Of a stretch of 20,808 nt of DNA, positions 1 to 10,700 are shown piece after piece. Numbering within the stretch: position 1 is the stretch's first letter; every line of letters starts with the position of its first letter. Both the position numbers and the translations under genes were made by a program. Under the pieces are notes generated by a model. It did not search any database. It saw nothing but the letters and a program-made list of their open reading frames with translations, and had not been told where the DNA came from. The DNA is taken from positions 1-20,808 of the forward strand of contig QXVZ01011519.1 of NCBI GenBank assembly GCA_008931825.1, read 5' to 3'. The DNA comes from Phallusia fumigata (taxonomy: Eukaryota; Chordata; Ascidiacea; Phlebobranchia; Ascidiidae).

Positions 1-941
1 GGTTGGAGTGTATGTCAAAAACGAAAGACCCAAACAAGTGTGTAACAAAAATATCCGTCCGAAATCACACTTCTAGTAACCGCTTTTTCGGATTCTTATT
101 TGAGCCCAGTTGTATTGTTACCAAAGTACTATGTGGCATACACATTGTTACATAAAAAGACTGAGCACAGCTTCGTACCTGTTTCGAAAAGTTTATTAAA
201 CGAATGCTGCGGTCGGCTATATCAATCAGGTTTCAGTGTTCGTCTGTGACCAGTTGTGTAATCTTTTTTAGCATGTAACCATCTCCCTTCAGTTCAATGA
301 CTAAAGCTTTCTGGAAACCCGCTTAAATTATTACGGCCAAAGTAAACCATGCAGCCAGAGCGTCTTCTGTCGGCCAATACAATACAATACAGAGCAGTGC
401 GTATGCTCGTATTACACACCATATGAGCAGAAAGTTCAGGCTATCTTGCGGTGCTGGTATCTACTTTTCGCCCTCACCGACTGCATTTGCCGTCACTTTT
501 TGTGTTGTAAATATACAGGTCCTTACGTCCGTTGAATGCTCCCAGTCTACGTGTGTTTGTCTTACACTGTTTATGCGCTCGCCTGATCGCCGATGAACTC
601 TGTTCAGTGTTTCGAAATTAAAATGGTCAACGTTAACGAGTGCATAAAATATTTGGATTCATATATGTGCGGCCCCCGGAAAATTTCACCCTTTTTGAGT
701 AGTATCGAAATAATGGTCCTTAACTTGAGGTTATAATATGGAGAGTGTGCAGATATAGAGATTGTGTGGGTTTTAGTATTTTTAAGCAGCTGTAGCAAAA
801 CAACATTTCAGGGAAAGCAAACAGTCAACGAAGATATGTTGGTCTAACAAAACAGTAGATGCTTATAAAACAGCGGGCTCTTTGTGTTTGGATATGAAGA
901 GCTGAGCGCAGCTAGAACATTTGAAGAAAGACTACTGGCAA
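1..941. other. Non-coding flank downstream of the kelch gene
   Basis: No reading frame here resembles a protein and I see no convincing exon on either strand. On the minus strand this is the 3' UTR and downstream flank of the kelch gene that ends at 942. I could not pick out a clear poly(A) signal close to that stop codon. A short run of a five-base unit (aatac, about three copies near 375-390) is the only local repeat I noticed. Confidence 0.5.
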
Positions 942-3900
942 TTACACGTTTGTGATTTGCTTGAGAAGTTGTGCTACTTGCTTTGCCTTTGTTTCGAGGA
1001 TCTCGCGTTCAGTAGCAAGCAACTGTCTTTCGGATTCAATTCGTTCCTGGAACGGAAAATTTCAAACCAAATTGTTTGTTGCTAAATCATTTTTTTGTGG
1101 CTGCCTACCCATGCAACTTTCATCTTTTGGCGCTGGGAGTCGTTTTCCTGAAGTCGCGCCTTCCACCAGCTTTCATTTTGCTTTTTATGCTTTTCAATCA
1201 TTGATCGAATTTCGTCCCGTTCCTTATCTAGCAATCTGCAATTTCGAAATTTTCAGTTTCGTTCGTTTGTTACACAGCCGCTGCTTACCGTATTAATTCT
1301 GCCCGTTCATTTTCAAACGCTTGCCGCGCTGAAGCAAGTTCCGCCCTGGCTGCCCTTTGTAAACTGAGCAGAAGTTCCGGAGAATCTGCAGTCGACAGTT
1401 CGCCACATGCTAGAGTCTGGTTAAGTGGAATCGCCATCTGTTTGATATGTTGTTTGATTTGAATCGCGGCACCTCAGTTCGTGGAAATGAACATGCGACT
1501 TACCGCTTCGGAGTGTGAGAGATTGTCCAGATGTTTTTCTGTTTCGGCCGTTGTTTGCGAATTGAGTTTGTATGAAATTGTCGGCTTTTCTGTGGGCGAC
1601 CAACATGTAGGGGAACTTGTCTGTTACATGTAATGCCTTTTTAAAAGGGTATTTCGACAAATAAAAGTACAATTTCTGAGATACATCTACAGTAGTCTAC
1701 TTTCCCATTAGTTCTCACATTTTTTTTGAAAAATGTGCATTGCTCTGTGTACAATCAAGATTTTACTGTCCACACGATCGTGTCCTATACTGATGACGCA
1801 AGCAATAAATATTGAGAGAATGGGCTGATGGTAGGCAATTGTGGACGTAACCAAAGTTGTGCGGCAACCAGTCACGACCAACCTTCTATCCAATCATTAT
1901 TAATCATTCACGCAACACGACTAACCTGTATGCAAAAATCGTTGAGGAGATGTTCGATCACTGGTTTACGTTCCGAAGGATTGATCAGTTTTAAAGTGCG
2001 CACGCGGTTCAATGTCTCTTGGCCGCTATGCTCAACGCCACCAAGTACGTACATCGCGCTATGTATTATAAATGCTTCGTGTCCGTGCAACGGACTGTCG
2101 GGCAAGCAAAGTCCGGCCGCCACAGGACGCTTCCATTTTTTGCTTCCTGAATTGTACAAATTAATAACTTAACTGGTGACAAAGTTTCACAGATGCAATT
2201 GACTAAATATTGTAAAACATTATGTCGTAGAAAAGTTTACTTCCACGTCTAAAGATAAAAATAGCGGTAGTCTGACTAAAAAATTAGGTGTGACTAAATA
2301 ACATCATATTGCCTATGATTTGCAATAAGAAAGGCTTTTTTACTTCAACGTACCCAAGCTGAACTTGTATGCTCCAGCCAGACACGACATCGTGTCCTTG
2401 CACGCTTCATTGTATCCGCCAATCAGATAGATGTCCTTGTTGCGATGGGCAACAAACTTATGACCGGCTCTCGGATACGGCAACAAGCCACGAACATCAG
2501 GCTGACTCCAAGAGTGTTTGCCTGTGCAAAAAACGGTGGCGGGATTAACAAACTTAAGCATTCTTTTCTCAGCCCTCCTTGAACTTTGGCAGGCTATTCA
2601 CAAACACCACACGTTACTATCTTCCTACGTACTTGGATCAAAACAGTATAAGTCGTTGTAGTAAGTTTTTTCTCCGCTGGAGCCTCCTTGAATATACATA
2701 ATGCTGTCCACACACCCGCTTCCATGATCACATCGAGGGCTAGGAACAATTCCAGTCGGTTGGATTACATCCCAAGTTTTGTTACCTTTTTTGCAAAGTT
2801 GTTGTTTAAACTTGCGTTAGAAAGTGGGTGGAGAATGCAACGCTAACCTAAATCGAACATAAACATTTTGTTTGAAGCAACACCGTCGCAAATTCCGCCA
2901 AAAACGTAAAGTTTGTTTCGTATGGCTTCTGCTGTGAAACTAACCGCGAATGGCTGTTGACCACTGGTGTTGAGTCTGGTCCACGATCCGTGCACTTGTA
3001 ATGTAAAAAAGCAGTTCAGTTTGAATTACTCAACAAAAAATACACATAAAAAATACAAACCTGTTGAAAACTGATAAATTCCGGAAATACATCTTTCACT
3101 AATAAGCTGGTCTTTTCCACCAAGTATGTACAACATTTTATCGGAGTAACTAAGCAACATTCAAGGTGAGGTGGAGTTTTAGAGATAATTAGCATAATAA
3201 ACATACCACATCGCATGACTATCTCGTGGTGCGGGTATATCTCCCACTTGGTCTACTGTCGCCCATGTTAAATGTGTGTCTTTCACTGAAAATAAACTTT
3301 GCATCACTGCAAGTGTGACCTATAGGCTCAAACCAGTGGTTCTCAACAAAAGGTCCATGAACCCCAGGGGTTCACAAAAAGATTATTGGTAGTCCACGAG
3401 CTTTGCATGGATAAGATAAAAGCAATGTAGCGAAATGAAAAAACGTACTACATTTTTGTACGGCGTAACACTAATTATTCATGCATTCCGTGTGGCATTC
3501 GGCGCAGTAACTTTAATTCAAATTTTATGTGTCATTTTCTTGTTGGGATTACTTGGACGTAACGGTGTTAACTGGTTTGATTAAACACAGTTTTTAGCCA
3601 AAGTCTGGGAACCATATTGGCTTAAACAATGAACAGCTTGTATCCTACCTGACAACTCAAACAAGTCGTTGTAAAACACAAGTTCTCCCTGCAATCGAAA
3701 ACGATAGATGTAAATGTTTTATTGTGGTTGCTTGGCCATTAGATCTTACATTAATGTTGGAATGACATCCGCCAAATATATAAACCTTTCCTTCGGCAAG
3801 TTTGGCTGTTATTCCGTATCTAAACAATACGTACGGTTTGAACACAAGGAACAAACGGCTTTTAGAAAATTTAAGTTATACGTTAGCTATGGCAATTGGC

Positions 3901-4087
3901 CAAAACTATAAGCAACGGAAAATTCCACACCACAGCACTTACAAATATTAATCATACCATATTCCAAAAAACAGAACGTTATAGTATGGTCGTACTATCC
4001 TAGATCCATGCGGAAAATAGCCTACCTGAAAGATGGCGCAATACCCGATGTTCTAACAGTTTTCCACACGCAACTTACAACAGCCAT
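942..4087 (-). CDS. Kelch-repeat protein with C-terminal coiled coil, 13 exons
   Basis: I assembled this from splice sites and phase. Coding exons, in transcript order: 4087-4026, 3819-3750, 3688-3649, 3285-3207, 3149-3061, 2994-2848, 2785-2633, 2521-2354, 2146-1926, 1620-1504, 1437-1289 (or from 1416), 1235-1109 and 1046-942, with the TAA stop at 944-942. Every junction is GT-AG and phase-compatible, giving about 508 aa. Six kelch blades are visible, each with the hydrophobic-GG core: GG at residues 37-38, 94-95, 146-147, 196-197, 248-249 and 305-306. Each is followed by spaced aromatic and Trp residues (for example W118, W167, W218, W274). After a Ser/Thr-rich linker (about 344-382), residues about 390-508 are charged and heptad-like (Glu, Lys, Arg, Gln, Leu), typical of a coiled coil. 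There is no BTB domain, signal peptide or membrane segment. The start is the first ATG in frame with blade 1. Propellers of this kind usually bind proteins. I cannot name the orthologue. The acceptors of exons 10 and 11 are the least certain. Confidence 0.8.
3334..3619. mobile_element. hAT-type MITE inside a kelch-gene intron
   Basis: A 286-bp non-coding element. It starts CAGTGGTTCTCAAC, a terminus typical of hAT (Charlie-like) elements, and ends in an imperfect inverted copy (...GGGAACCATATTG). The flanks are gctcaaac (3326-3333) and gcttaaac (3620-3627), which match at 7 of 8 positions as expected for the 8-bp target duplication of hAT transposases. A subterminal 8-bp palindrome with a 1-base centre lies at 3358-3374. 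The element occupies most of a 363-bp intron (3648-3286). Without it and one target copy the intron would be about 69 bp, like many others in this gene. It has no transposase reading frame, so it is non-autonomous. Confidence 0.75.
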
Positions 4088-4727
4088 TTTGCAGAAAACA
4101 ACAAGACTGTAACTACATACATCGCAAAGTTACCTTACTCAGCTGTTAAGAACCCTTAAGACTTCAAAGCATGAAAAGGGCACGTTCCACTTCTAAAGTG
4201 GAAAAATACAAGACGGTGTCCAACTACTTACGTGGCACCCAAAATGCTGTTTTTAACTTATGTGACACATTGCCCATACAATTTATTGTAGGTTTTCTTA
4301 ATTTGCTGTAACCTTTTTTCACTTGTTGGACATTAACTGGTGGCGGTATCTTAAAATCATTCTTTGCGGCAATAGTTAAAATTGATGTATATTCCACGTG
4401 TCACACAAAACAAGCTGGCTATTGTAAGGAACAACATATTTTTCTCTGAAACACCCTCAAAGTAATGATACGAAACATCAATCACTAGATTGGTCAGCTC
4501 TTTTTCCCTACCTGATGCAAAATATGGCTCTCAAGTCGCAGAACAATTTTTTAAAAGCATGGTAGTAATTGATACCCGACAAGTATAGGGGATGTTTTAT
4601 TGCAGGGGAAAATGTGACGCCAGTTGGGCGTTTTGATTTAAATCCGTCCGAGAACTACTTATGTCCACTCACAGCATAATAAAATACTTGCAAGGCGAGT
4701 GAATCGATTTTTTTGTACTGTTTAGGG
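4088..4727. other. Upstream region of the kelch gene
   Basis: AT-rich sequence with no credible coding frame. It should hold the promoter and 5' UTR of the minus-strand kelch gene. A TTACAG acceptor-like site about 20 bases upstream of the ATG could be a 5' UTR intron end or a trans-splice site; that is a guess from sequence alone. gtttaggg at 4720-4727 is the left target-site copy of the next MITE. Confidence 0.4.
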
Positions 4728-5019
4728 CATGGATGTGCAACCCGCGGCCAGCAAACAGAAATTGTCCACCCCGCGGAGAGGTGCGGATTTGGTTGAGAGT
4801 GCGGCCCACGAAACGATTATAATCCATTACGTTTCTTTTCTGTGCATTAAAACCGCAGTTCAATTTATTATCTTTGATGCGAGGAAATAGAATTCCCTTG
4901 TAAACGGAAAGTTCTTTTTTTGATGTGCAATAAGACAATGTATTAAACAATGGTACGACATGCGGTCTAATGCGGGTGATTGTATTTTGCCCTCCAGTCA
5001 TGAAGGTTGCACACCAATT
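4728..5019. mobile_element. hAT-like MITE, second family
   Basis: A 292-bp element between the kelch gene and ATP6V0B. The left end contains GTGCAACCCGCGGCC, a GC-rich motif common at hAT ends. The right end contains GGTTGCACACC, the inverse of GTGCAACC with its flanking bases. Near-identical 8-bp direct repeats flank it: gtttaggg (4720-4727) and gtttagga (5020-5027). The exact boundary is ambiguous by one base. A 110-codon minus frame spans nearly the whole element; it resembles nothing I know and I treat it as chance. Confidence 0.6.
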
Positions 5020-5375
5020 GTTTAGGACGTTCTTGCGATCGCCACTGGAAACGTTTTATACATCGTTATAGGGTACGAAACACTATTGCACAAATAAACA
5101 ACACAACAACATAAATCTTAATGCCTTAATAAACCAATGTGACTTTTGATCAACAACATGAATAATGCTTATTTTTGGTAAGATGAGACCTTTAATTTCT
5201 TTGTTTGTAAGTCGTTTTAAAACTGATTTTACCAATAAACTTAGAAAATCTGTTTAAAATGTTTTCTTTTCGACATTCTGGGATTTGTAAGTTGGTGCAC
5301 AATAAGTAGCACAAAATAAAACAACAAAAACAACTTTAGATGAATGTGGAAGTACCAGTTTGTACACAGGCAATA
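5020..5375 (-). other. 3' UTR and downstream flank of ATP6V0B
   Basis: AT-rich stretch immediately after the ATP6V0B stop codon on the minus strand. An ATTAAA poly(A)-signal variant occurs on the minus strand at 5196-5191, about 180 bases after the stop, and is a plausible end signal. No canonical AATAAA was found on that strand nearer the stop. Confidence 0.4.
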
Positions 5376-6491
5376 TTAGGTTGCAATCGTCGAAGTCATG
5401 TGTGCTTTTGAAGTCATAATAATTGCAACAATAATTCCAAACAAACCAATAGCACTTCCAAAAATCTCCACGATTAACACCTAAATGCAGAAAAGAGTAT
5501 GACACAAAATAGCACATGACGGTTTAAATTAGATCAAGTTATAACAAATCAAAGTTATACAGTTATAGTTGTAACAGAGAGTTTTTAGGCTATTTAAGGT
5601 TCTAACTAAGAACAGTTTCCTACAAAAAACTTTCTCATTTGTCTATTGAAAAAAGGAGCAAACACTGGACCTTACCTTAACAAACAAGGTTTGGTTGGCT
5701 GCGTCTGCCAAAGCAGCACCGCTTCCCACAATGCCAACACAAATACCACAAGCCAAGTTAGCCAAACCAGTGGTTAGACCAGCTCCTAAAATGGAAAACC
5801 CTGAAAGGTACAAGACAACGAGATCAAAGCTGGCAAAATTGTTAGTAAACAATACTGACAGAACACAAACCAGCAAAATAGTTCTTTGCCATCGTTGCTT
5901 CATCCAGAAGAGCAGGATTGAAATTAACAAGTGATTGTGACATAACAATGGCCAGAATAATCCCGTAAATAGCGACTGCTTCACAGAAGATGATACTGAC
6001 CTGAAAAATAAATGAACAATACAAGATAAGAGAGTAATACAAAAACTTTGATATTGCAAGCACTCACCAAATTTTTGGAATAAATTCTTGGTGTAATAAT
6101 GCCTGCTCCCATAATGGAGGAACCAGTGGTGTAGATACCCCTGTTATGAACAGAAAAAAACAACATAACTTTTTTGAAAACAAAACAGGCCTATACCGGT
6201 TTAAAACGTATGTGTATGTATATACTTACCATGCTGCCCCAGCGACAGAAAAGGCCATGGCCAAGCCAATTCCCACACAGGCATATCCATAAGGCGAAAT
6301 TGACATTAACAGCCAGGCAACATCAAATCTAAAGCCTTGTCCAGTAAATAACAGATACAGACCTAAAAAACAGCAAGTTCTAAAGAAAACGAAGCATCTA
6401 AAGAAATACAATGTGCATGCATACACTTACCCAAAGCAATCACAACTGTCAGAAAAATGGCATAAAGAGCAGCATACACCGCTTTGTACAT
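5376..6491 (-). CDS. ATP6V0B: V-type H+-ATPase proteolipid subunit c'' (V0 sector), 6 exons
   Basis: Coding exons 6491-6431, 6362-6230, 6140-6068, 6000-5871, 5800-5676 and 5480-5376 join in phase with GT-AG introns of 67-195 bp. The product is 208 aa; the human protein is 205. This subunit sits in the membrane rotor ring of the V-ATPase that acidifies endosomes, lysosomes and vesicles. Family signatures: GFRFDVAW at about 30-37, the glycine/alanine-rich helix before WGIYTTGSS (65-73), PRI..KNLV followed by [12 protein letters not shown], where E96 lines up with the essential buried glutamate of c'', [29 protein letters not shown] in the third pair, and [13 protein letters not shown] with a second glutamate, E179. 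The extra N-terminal helix ([13 protein letters not shown]) separates c'' from subunit c. The divergent tail after MTSK is typical. A TTTCAG acceptor-like site at 6541-6540 upstream of the ATG may end a 5' UTR intron or be a trans-splice site. Confidence 0.95.
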
Positions 6492-7710
6492 GGTTGCTTG
6501 ATGTTCAGTTTAGCAGAAAATTATGTCTACTACCTAGTTCTGAAAGACAATTGTATTTGTTACATTATTACACATGAGGAATAAGCAGGTTAGCATTAAA
6601 AAAAGTAGCAGTTGACGTTTAGACTCTTGAAATATTGGGAGCCTGTAATGATTGTACAGTTAGAGACAAACACAAACAATATTTCAATACAATATCAAAG
6701 GTAGTTTTACTGGTGATGCACCAAACAGTCTGTAAAGGATCGGAGTCATTTGTGTTTACTGTTCTAATGTGATGTTAATAGATGTTGATTTTTGATTGAT
6801 GATACAAATTAGGTAGTATTTTTCCAAAAATATCTGTCTGGAAAAAACGATTTAATAGAAATAAATTGTGTGAAATTAAAAGCTGGTATGCATCACTAGT
6901 TAATACCCTTCAAAACAAAAAATTTTGCAACAATACGTGGTACATAGGGCAAGTCTTTGAAATGGTTCAAGCTTTAAATACAATTTACAGAAGGAGAAAG
7001 ATATTTCACTTAAATTTATAGCAGCTCTTCTGGCAAAAGTATTTTGTGTACTGATATTTTAATGTCCTATTCAGGATGTTTTACTCCAGGTGAATGTCAA
7101 AATGAAGTTGCATAGAAATATATTTGCCAGAAAGGCTTTGTAAATTTATGTAAAGCAGCAACAGTTTACATACAGATATTTAAACTTTTGAAAATACAAA
7201 ATTTACTCATTTTTCTAAAATTTACACTACAGTTTACATTGAACTCTGTGACAAATATAGTGTTTGATTGTCAGATTTTTTCACATTAAATGTGAACTAA
7301 TAAATAGGTACAAAAGTATGTCTTATGACTGCTACTTCTGTTTTGGTTTATATGTACAAAAGTGGGCAAAAACAAGCAAGGCACAATTTAAATACTTTCA
7401 TGCCAAACTTCAATTAGAATGAACAGAATAATGAAAGAGTACTATGGTGACTGATGACTGATTGATTGACAAAAAACAATTGTCATTTCCACCTTATAAA
7501 TAGAACTGCAAGATAACACCAAACAGCAATTTACAAAATAGTTATTACTAATACAGTGTCAAAGCTACACCCACTGTAATGTAACTATAAGTTAAAACAA
7601 TAAATAACACATAAATTAATTATACATAGAATTTGTAAATTTCCATGTGTGCAAATAATTTTTTTGAGTGAAATGTCTATGTGGGTAAAAACAAATGAGC
7701 CAATTTGCAG
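6492..7710 (-). other. 3' UTR of the cotransporter and promoter region of ATP6V0B
   Basis: 1.2 kb of AT-rich sequence without credible coding frames, between two minus-strand genes. The right part is the 3' UTR of the Na-K-Cl cotransporter: 7629-7710 recurs, with its coding end, in the copy at 12329. An ATTAAA variant on the minus strand at 7063-7058 is one possible end signal. The left part should contain the ATP6V0B promoter. The spacing is too large for a tight operon. Confidence 0.45.
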
Positions 7711-10700
7711 TTAGGAGTAAAATGTTAGTACACTGGTCTGGTTACCACGAAGCAAAACCATGGGAGGCAAATCTCGTGTGAGCTCTTCAAGCCATGCCAT
7801 ATAGAGTGGCGCTGAACAATTTCCCTTACGTGCCATGGGTAAGGTCATCATGATCAAGGCAGCGTCTTTTGAGTGTTCTTGCAAAAGTTCCTGCAGACGA
7901 ACTTGTCGATTTGTCTTGTCTTTGTGGATTTTCAGTTCGTTGTCTGTGATTTTCCAAGCATCTTCAGCCTTAGTTTCTGCTGCATCTTCTGCTTCATCAT
8001 AAAGCCTGTATGGCTCAATCATGTTCTCAAAGTTTTGCTGAGAGATTTTGCTTGGTTTTATGTTGATGTCTGGAACCACAATCACATCTTCAAAGCTTAT
8101 CCGAAATTTGGTGAGAAGCTGGGCCATAGTGCGCTTGTCCTGATCAATGCGATCCTTTTTGCCGCCAGTGAAGATCCTTACTTTGCAGCCAGCCCACTGC
8201 TTTCTGGTTGAAAGCAAATATGGCAGCAAAATAGTTAGTCCACCATCATCAAACAACCACCACACATCAATGGTTTTATCCTTGCCTTGGATGCTTTGAA
8301 ATTGGGAAGAAGCCTTTAGTTTTGCTGCATTTACATCACCTGCCATATCCTTGGCGGCAGATGCAATATGAACAAGTCTGTTGCTACTTCCTTTCTCGGC
8401 ACTCTTTTTCAAGTTGATAACTTCACTGGAATCACCCATATTCCCAGCTTCAGAAATATAAGAGTCATCACGTTTCAAACCACTTGAATCTGTCTTGCTT
8501 TCAATAATGATGTTGTCATCACTGGTCATGTATTGAGACACATCAAGACCCTCTGCCATTCTCAGAATGCAAACACCGTAGTTCATATCAAAAGCATTGT
8601 GAATGATACTAATGTACTGCATGATCTCATCACCCTTGCTGTTTTTCCAGTCAGTCATGAATCCCATCAATAGCGTATTTGTTTTAAGTTTCCCAAGTCC
8701 AGAGAGTTGCATTAATGTTGATACACCACTTTCTAAGTTGTCAGCAACAACAGACTGATAAAATGCTTTGAGATGTTGTTTTTTTAGCCAACGTTGACTT
8801 TCCTGATTGTCGATCATGTTTGCTCGAAGGCTTTTGCCTTCATTCATGACAACATTTCCACAAATCATCAATGAGATATTTTTAGTTGCTTGCGAGGCAA
8901 AATGTACCAAGGCAGGACGGTGATTAACTGGACCTGAAAGTACCAACAACTGGGGACGGAAATTTTTAACATGATCATCGACAGATGTAAGTTTGAGGGT
9001 GTGGTTAAGTGCTTGTGTGTAAATGTATGCTTGGGTGGACGAACCCCAATTTACATCAGGCTTTTTGTAGTCAACATATTTGTACAGAGCAGCAACAATC
9101 ACAATGGTTATTAGAGCAGCCCACCACTGAATAACAAACATGATAGCGCAGCAGACAAGTGCACCAAAAAAGGAAAGCCACATGTTATAATATTTAAATG
9201 CCGGTCGCCATCCAGGAGACTTGGCCAATGAAGCAGAAAAGCAAGAATAGTTGATCAAAGTGTATGATGCTAGAAAGAAGTTTGAAATAATGGGAGCAAT
9301 GGCATTGAGGTCTCCAATTAATATAAAACCTAGGGCAATTACAAAGGCCAGAATGTATCCTCTTCTTGGTTCATCACTGCCTGGTGCCCCTTTTCCGAAA
9401 ACTCCAATGAGAGGAAATATCTTATCACGGCAGACAGCTTGAAAGATCTTTGGGGCACTGACCAAACTTGCCAGTGCAGAAGAGAGTGTAGCAGCAACTA
9501 TACCAGCTATAATAATTGGTCCAAACCAACTTATTTTTTGCATTGCTTGGTAATCATTAAGCAGCCCTGAAGAAAAACACCTCATTGTTGAGTCTGCAGA
9601 TTGTTGACAGCCAGGTGCAACAGTCAAGTTATAGTAGCAACCTAACTGACAGGCAGCTGATGTGCAGTTGTATACAGTAGCATTTGCAATGCAGTCCACA
9701 ATATCACCAGATGCAAAACGAACCTCAATGCTTCCAAGGATTATTGAAATAACAGCATAGGTCAGACTTGTAATAAGAATTGCCAAAAGAGTTCCCTTTG
9801 GTATAGCCTTTTGAGCATCTTTTAGATCACCAGATATGTTGCAGCCCGCTAAAATCCCAGTGGCAGCAGGAAAAAATATAGCAAAAAGGGAAAAGAAATC
9901 CTCTCCATTCCTAAAATTTGGTGGAAAGTTTTCTGCTGCTATACTCGTTTGGTAGTTAAAAAAACCATGTGATTTTTTACTCAAACTGGCAGGTATGAAT
10001 GTACCAATAAGAAAGTTTAAAATTGAAAGAAGCAATATAAACAACAAGACTATTTGCATTTTTGATTCCCAGGCCATACCAAGCTGAGTTATTCCTAGAA
10101 GGATCAATACTGTTATGGCCCCAATAATACGTATATCATTCATCTTAGTTCCAGTAATTCCAACATTGTGCTCAATCAACAAATCAACGATTGTCTCAGA
10201 AAATCCAACAACATACATGGAAACAGCAATGGCATTTGCCAGTGAGAAAATTAAACCAATAGCACCACCAAACTCAGGACCAAGGCTTCTAGAGATCAGA
10301 TAATAAGCTCCACCACCCCTGACTTGACCGTTGGTACAAATTGCTGACATAGACAAGGTGGTAATCACAGTTACCACCGATGACAGCAAGATAATCAACA
10401 AACTAAAACCAATTCCGGCTTGCCCAACAATCCATGAAAGGCGGAGAAATAACATCACACCCCATATATTTAGCATGCATCTTATTAAAACACCCTTTAT
10501 CCAACCAAATTTGATTGGTGCTTGTAGATTTTGTGGTTCTTGGTCGCCACTGGGCTCCTCAGTTGGTTGACTTCTGGATCGTGACTCAACATCAATGTCA
10601 GCATGGGCATCATGTAATTGACCTAAGCTAGGACGAGCAGCTTTGTCGGTCATGGAAGCTGTGTTGCGATAATAGGCAACCATAGGAACTGCCTCTTGGG

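Noticed and set aside
4669-5001. 110-codon minus-strand frame
   Set aside because: It largely overlaps the hAT-like MITE and has no resemblance to a protein family, so it is a chance frame in a transposable element.
7873-8211. 112-codon plus-strand frame, repeated at 12573
   Set aside because: It is the antisense shadow of the cotransporter C-terminus, and its second appearance only reflects the duplicated segment.
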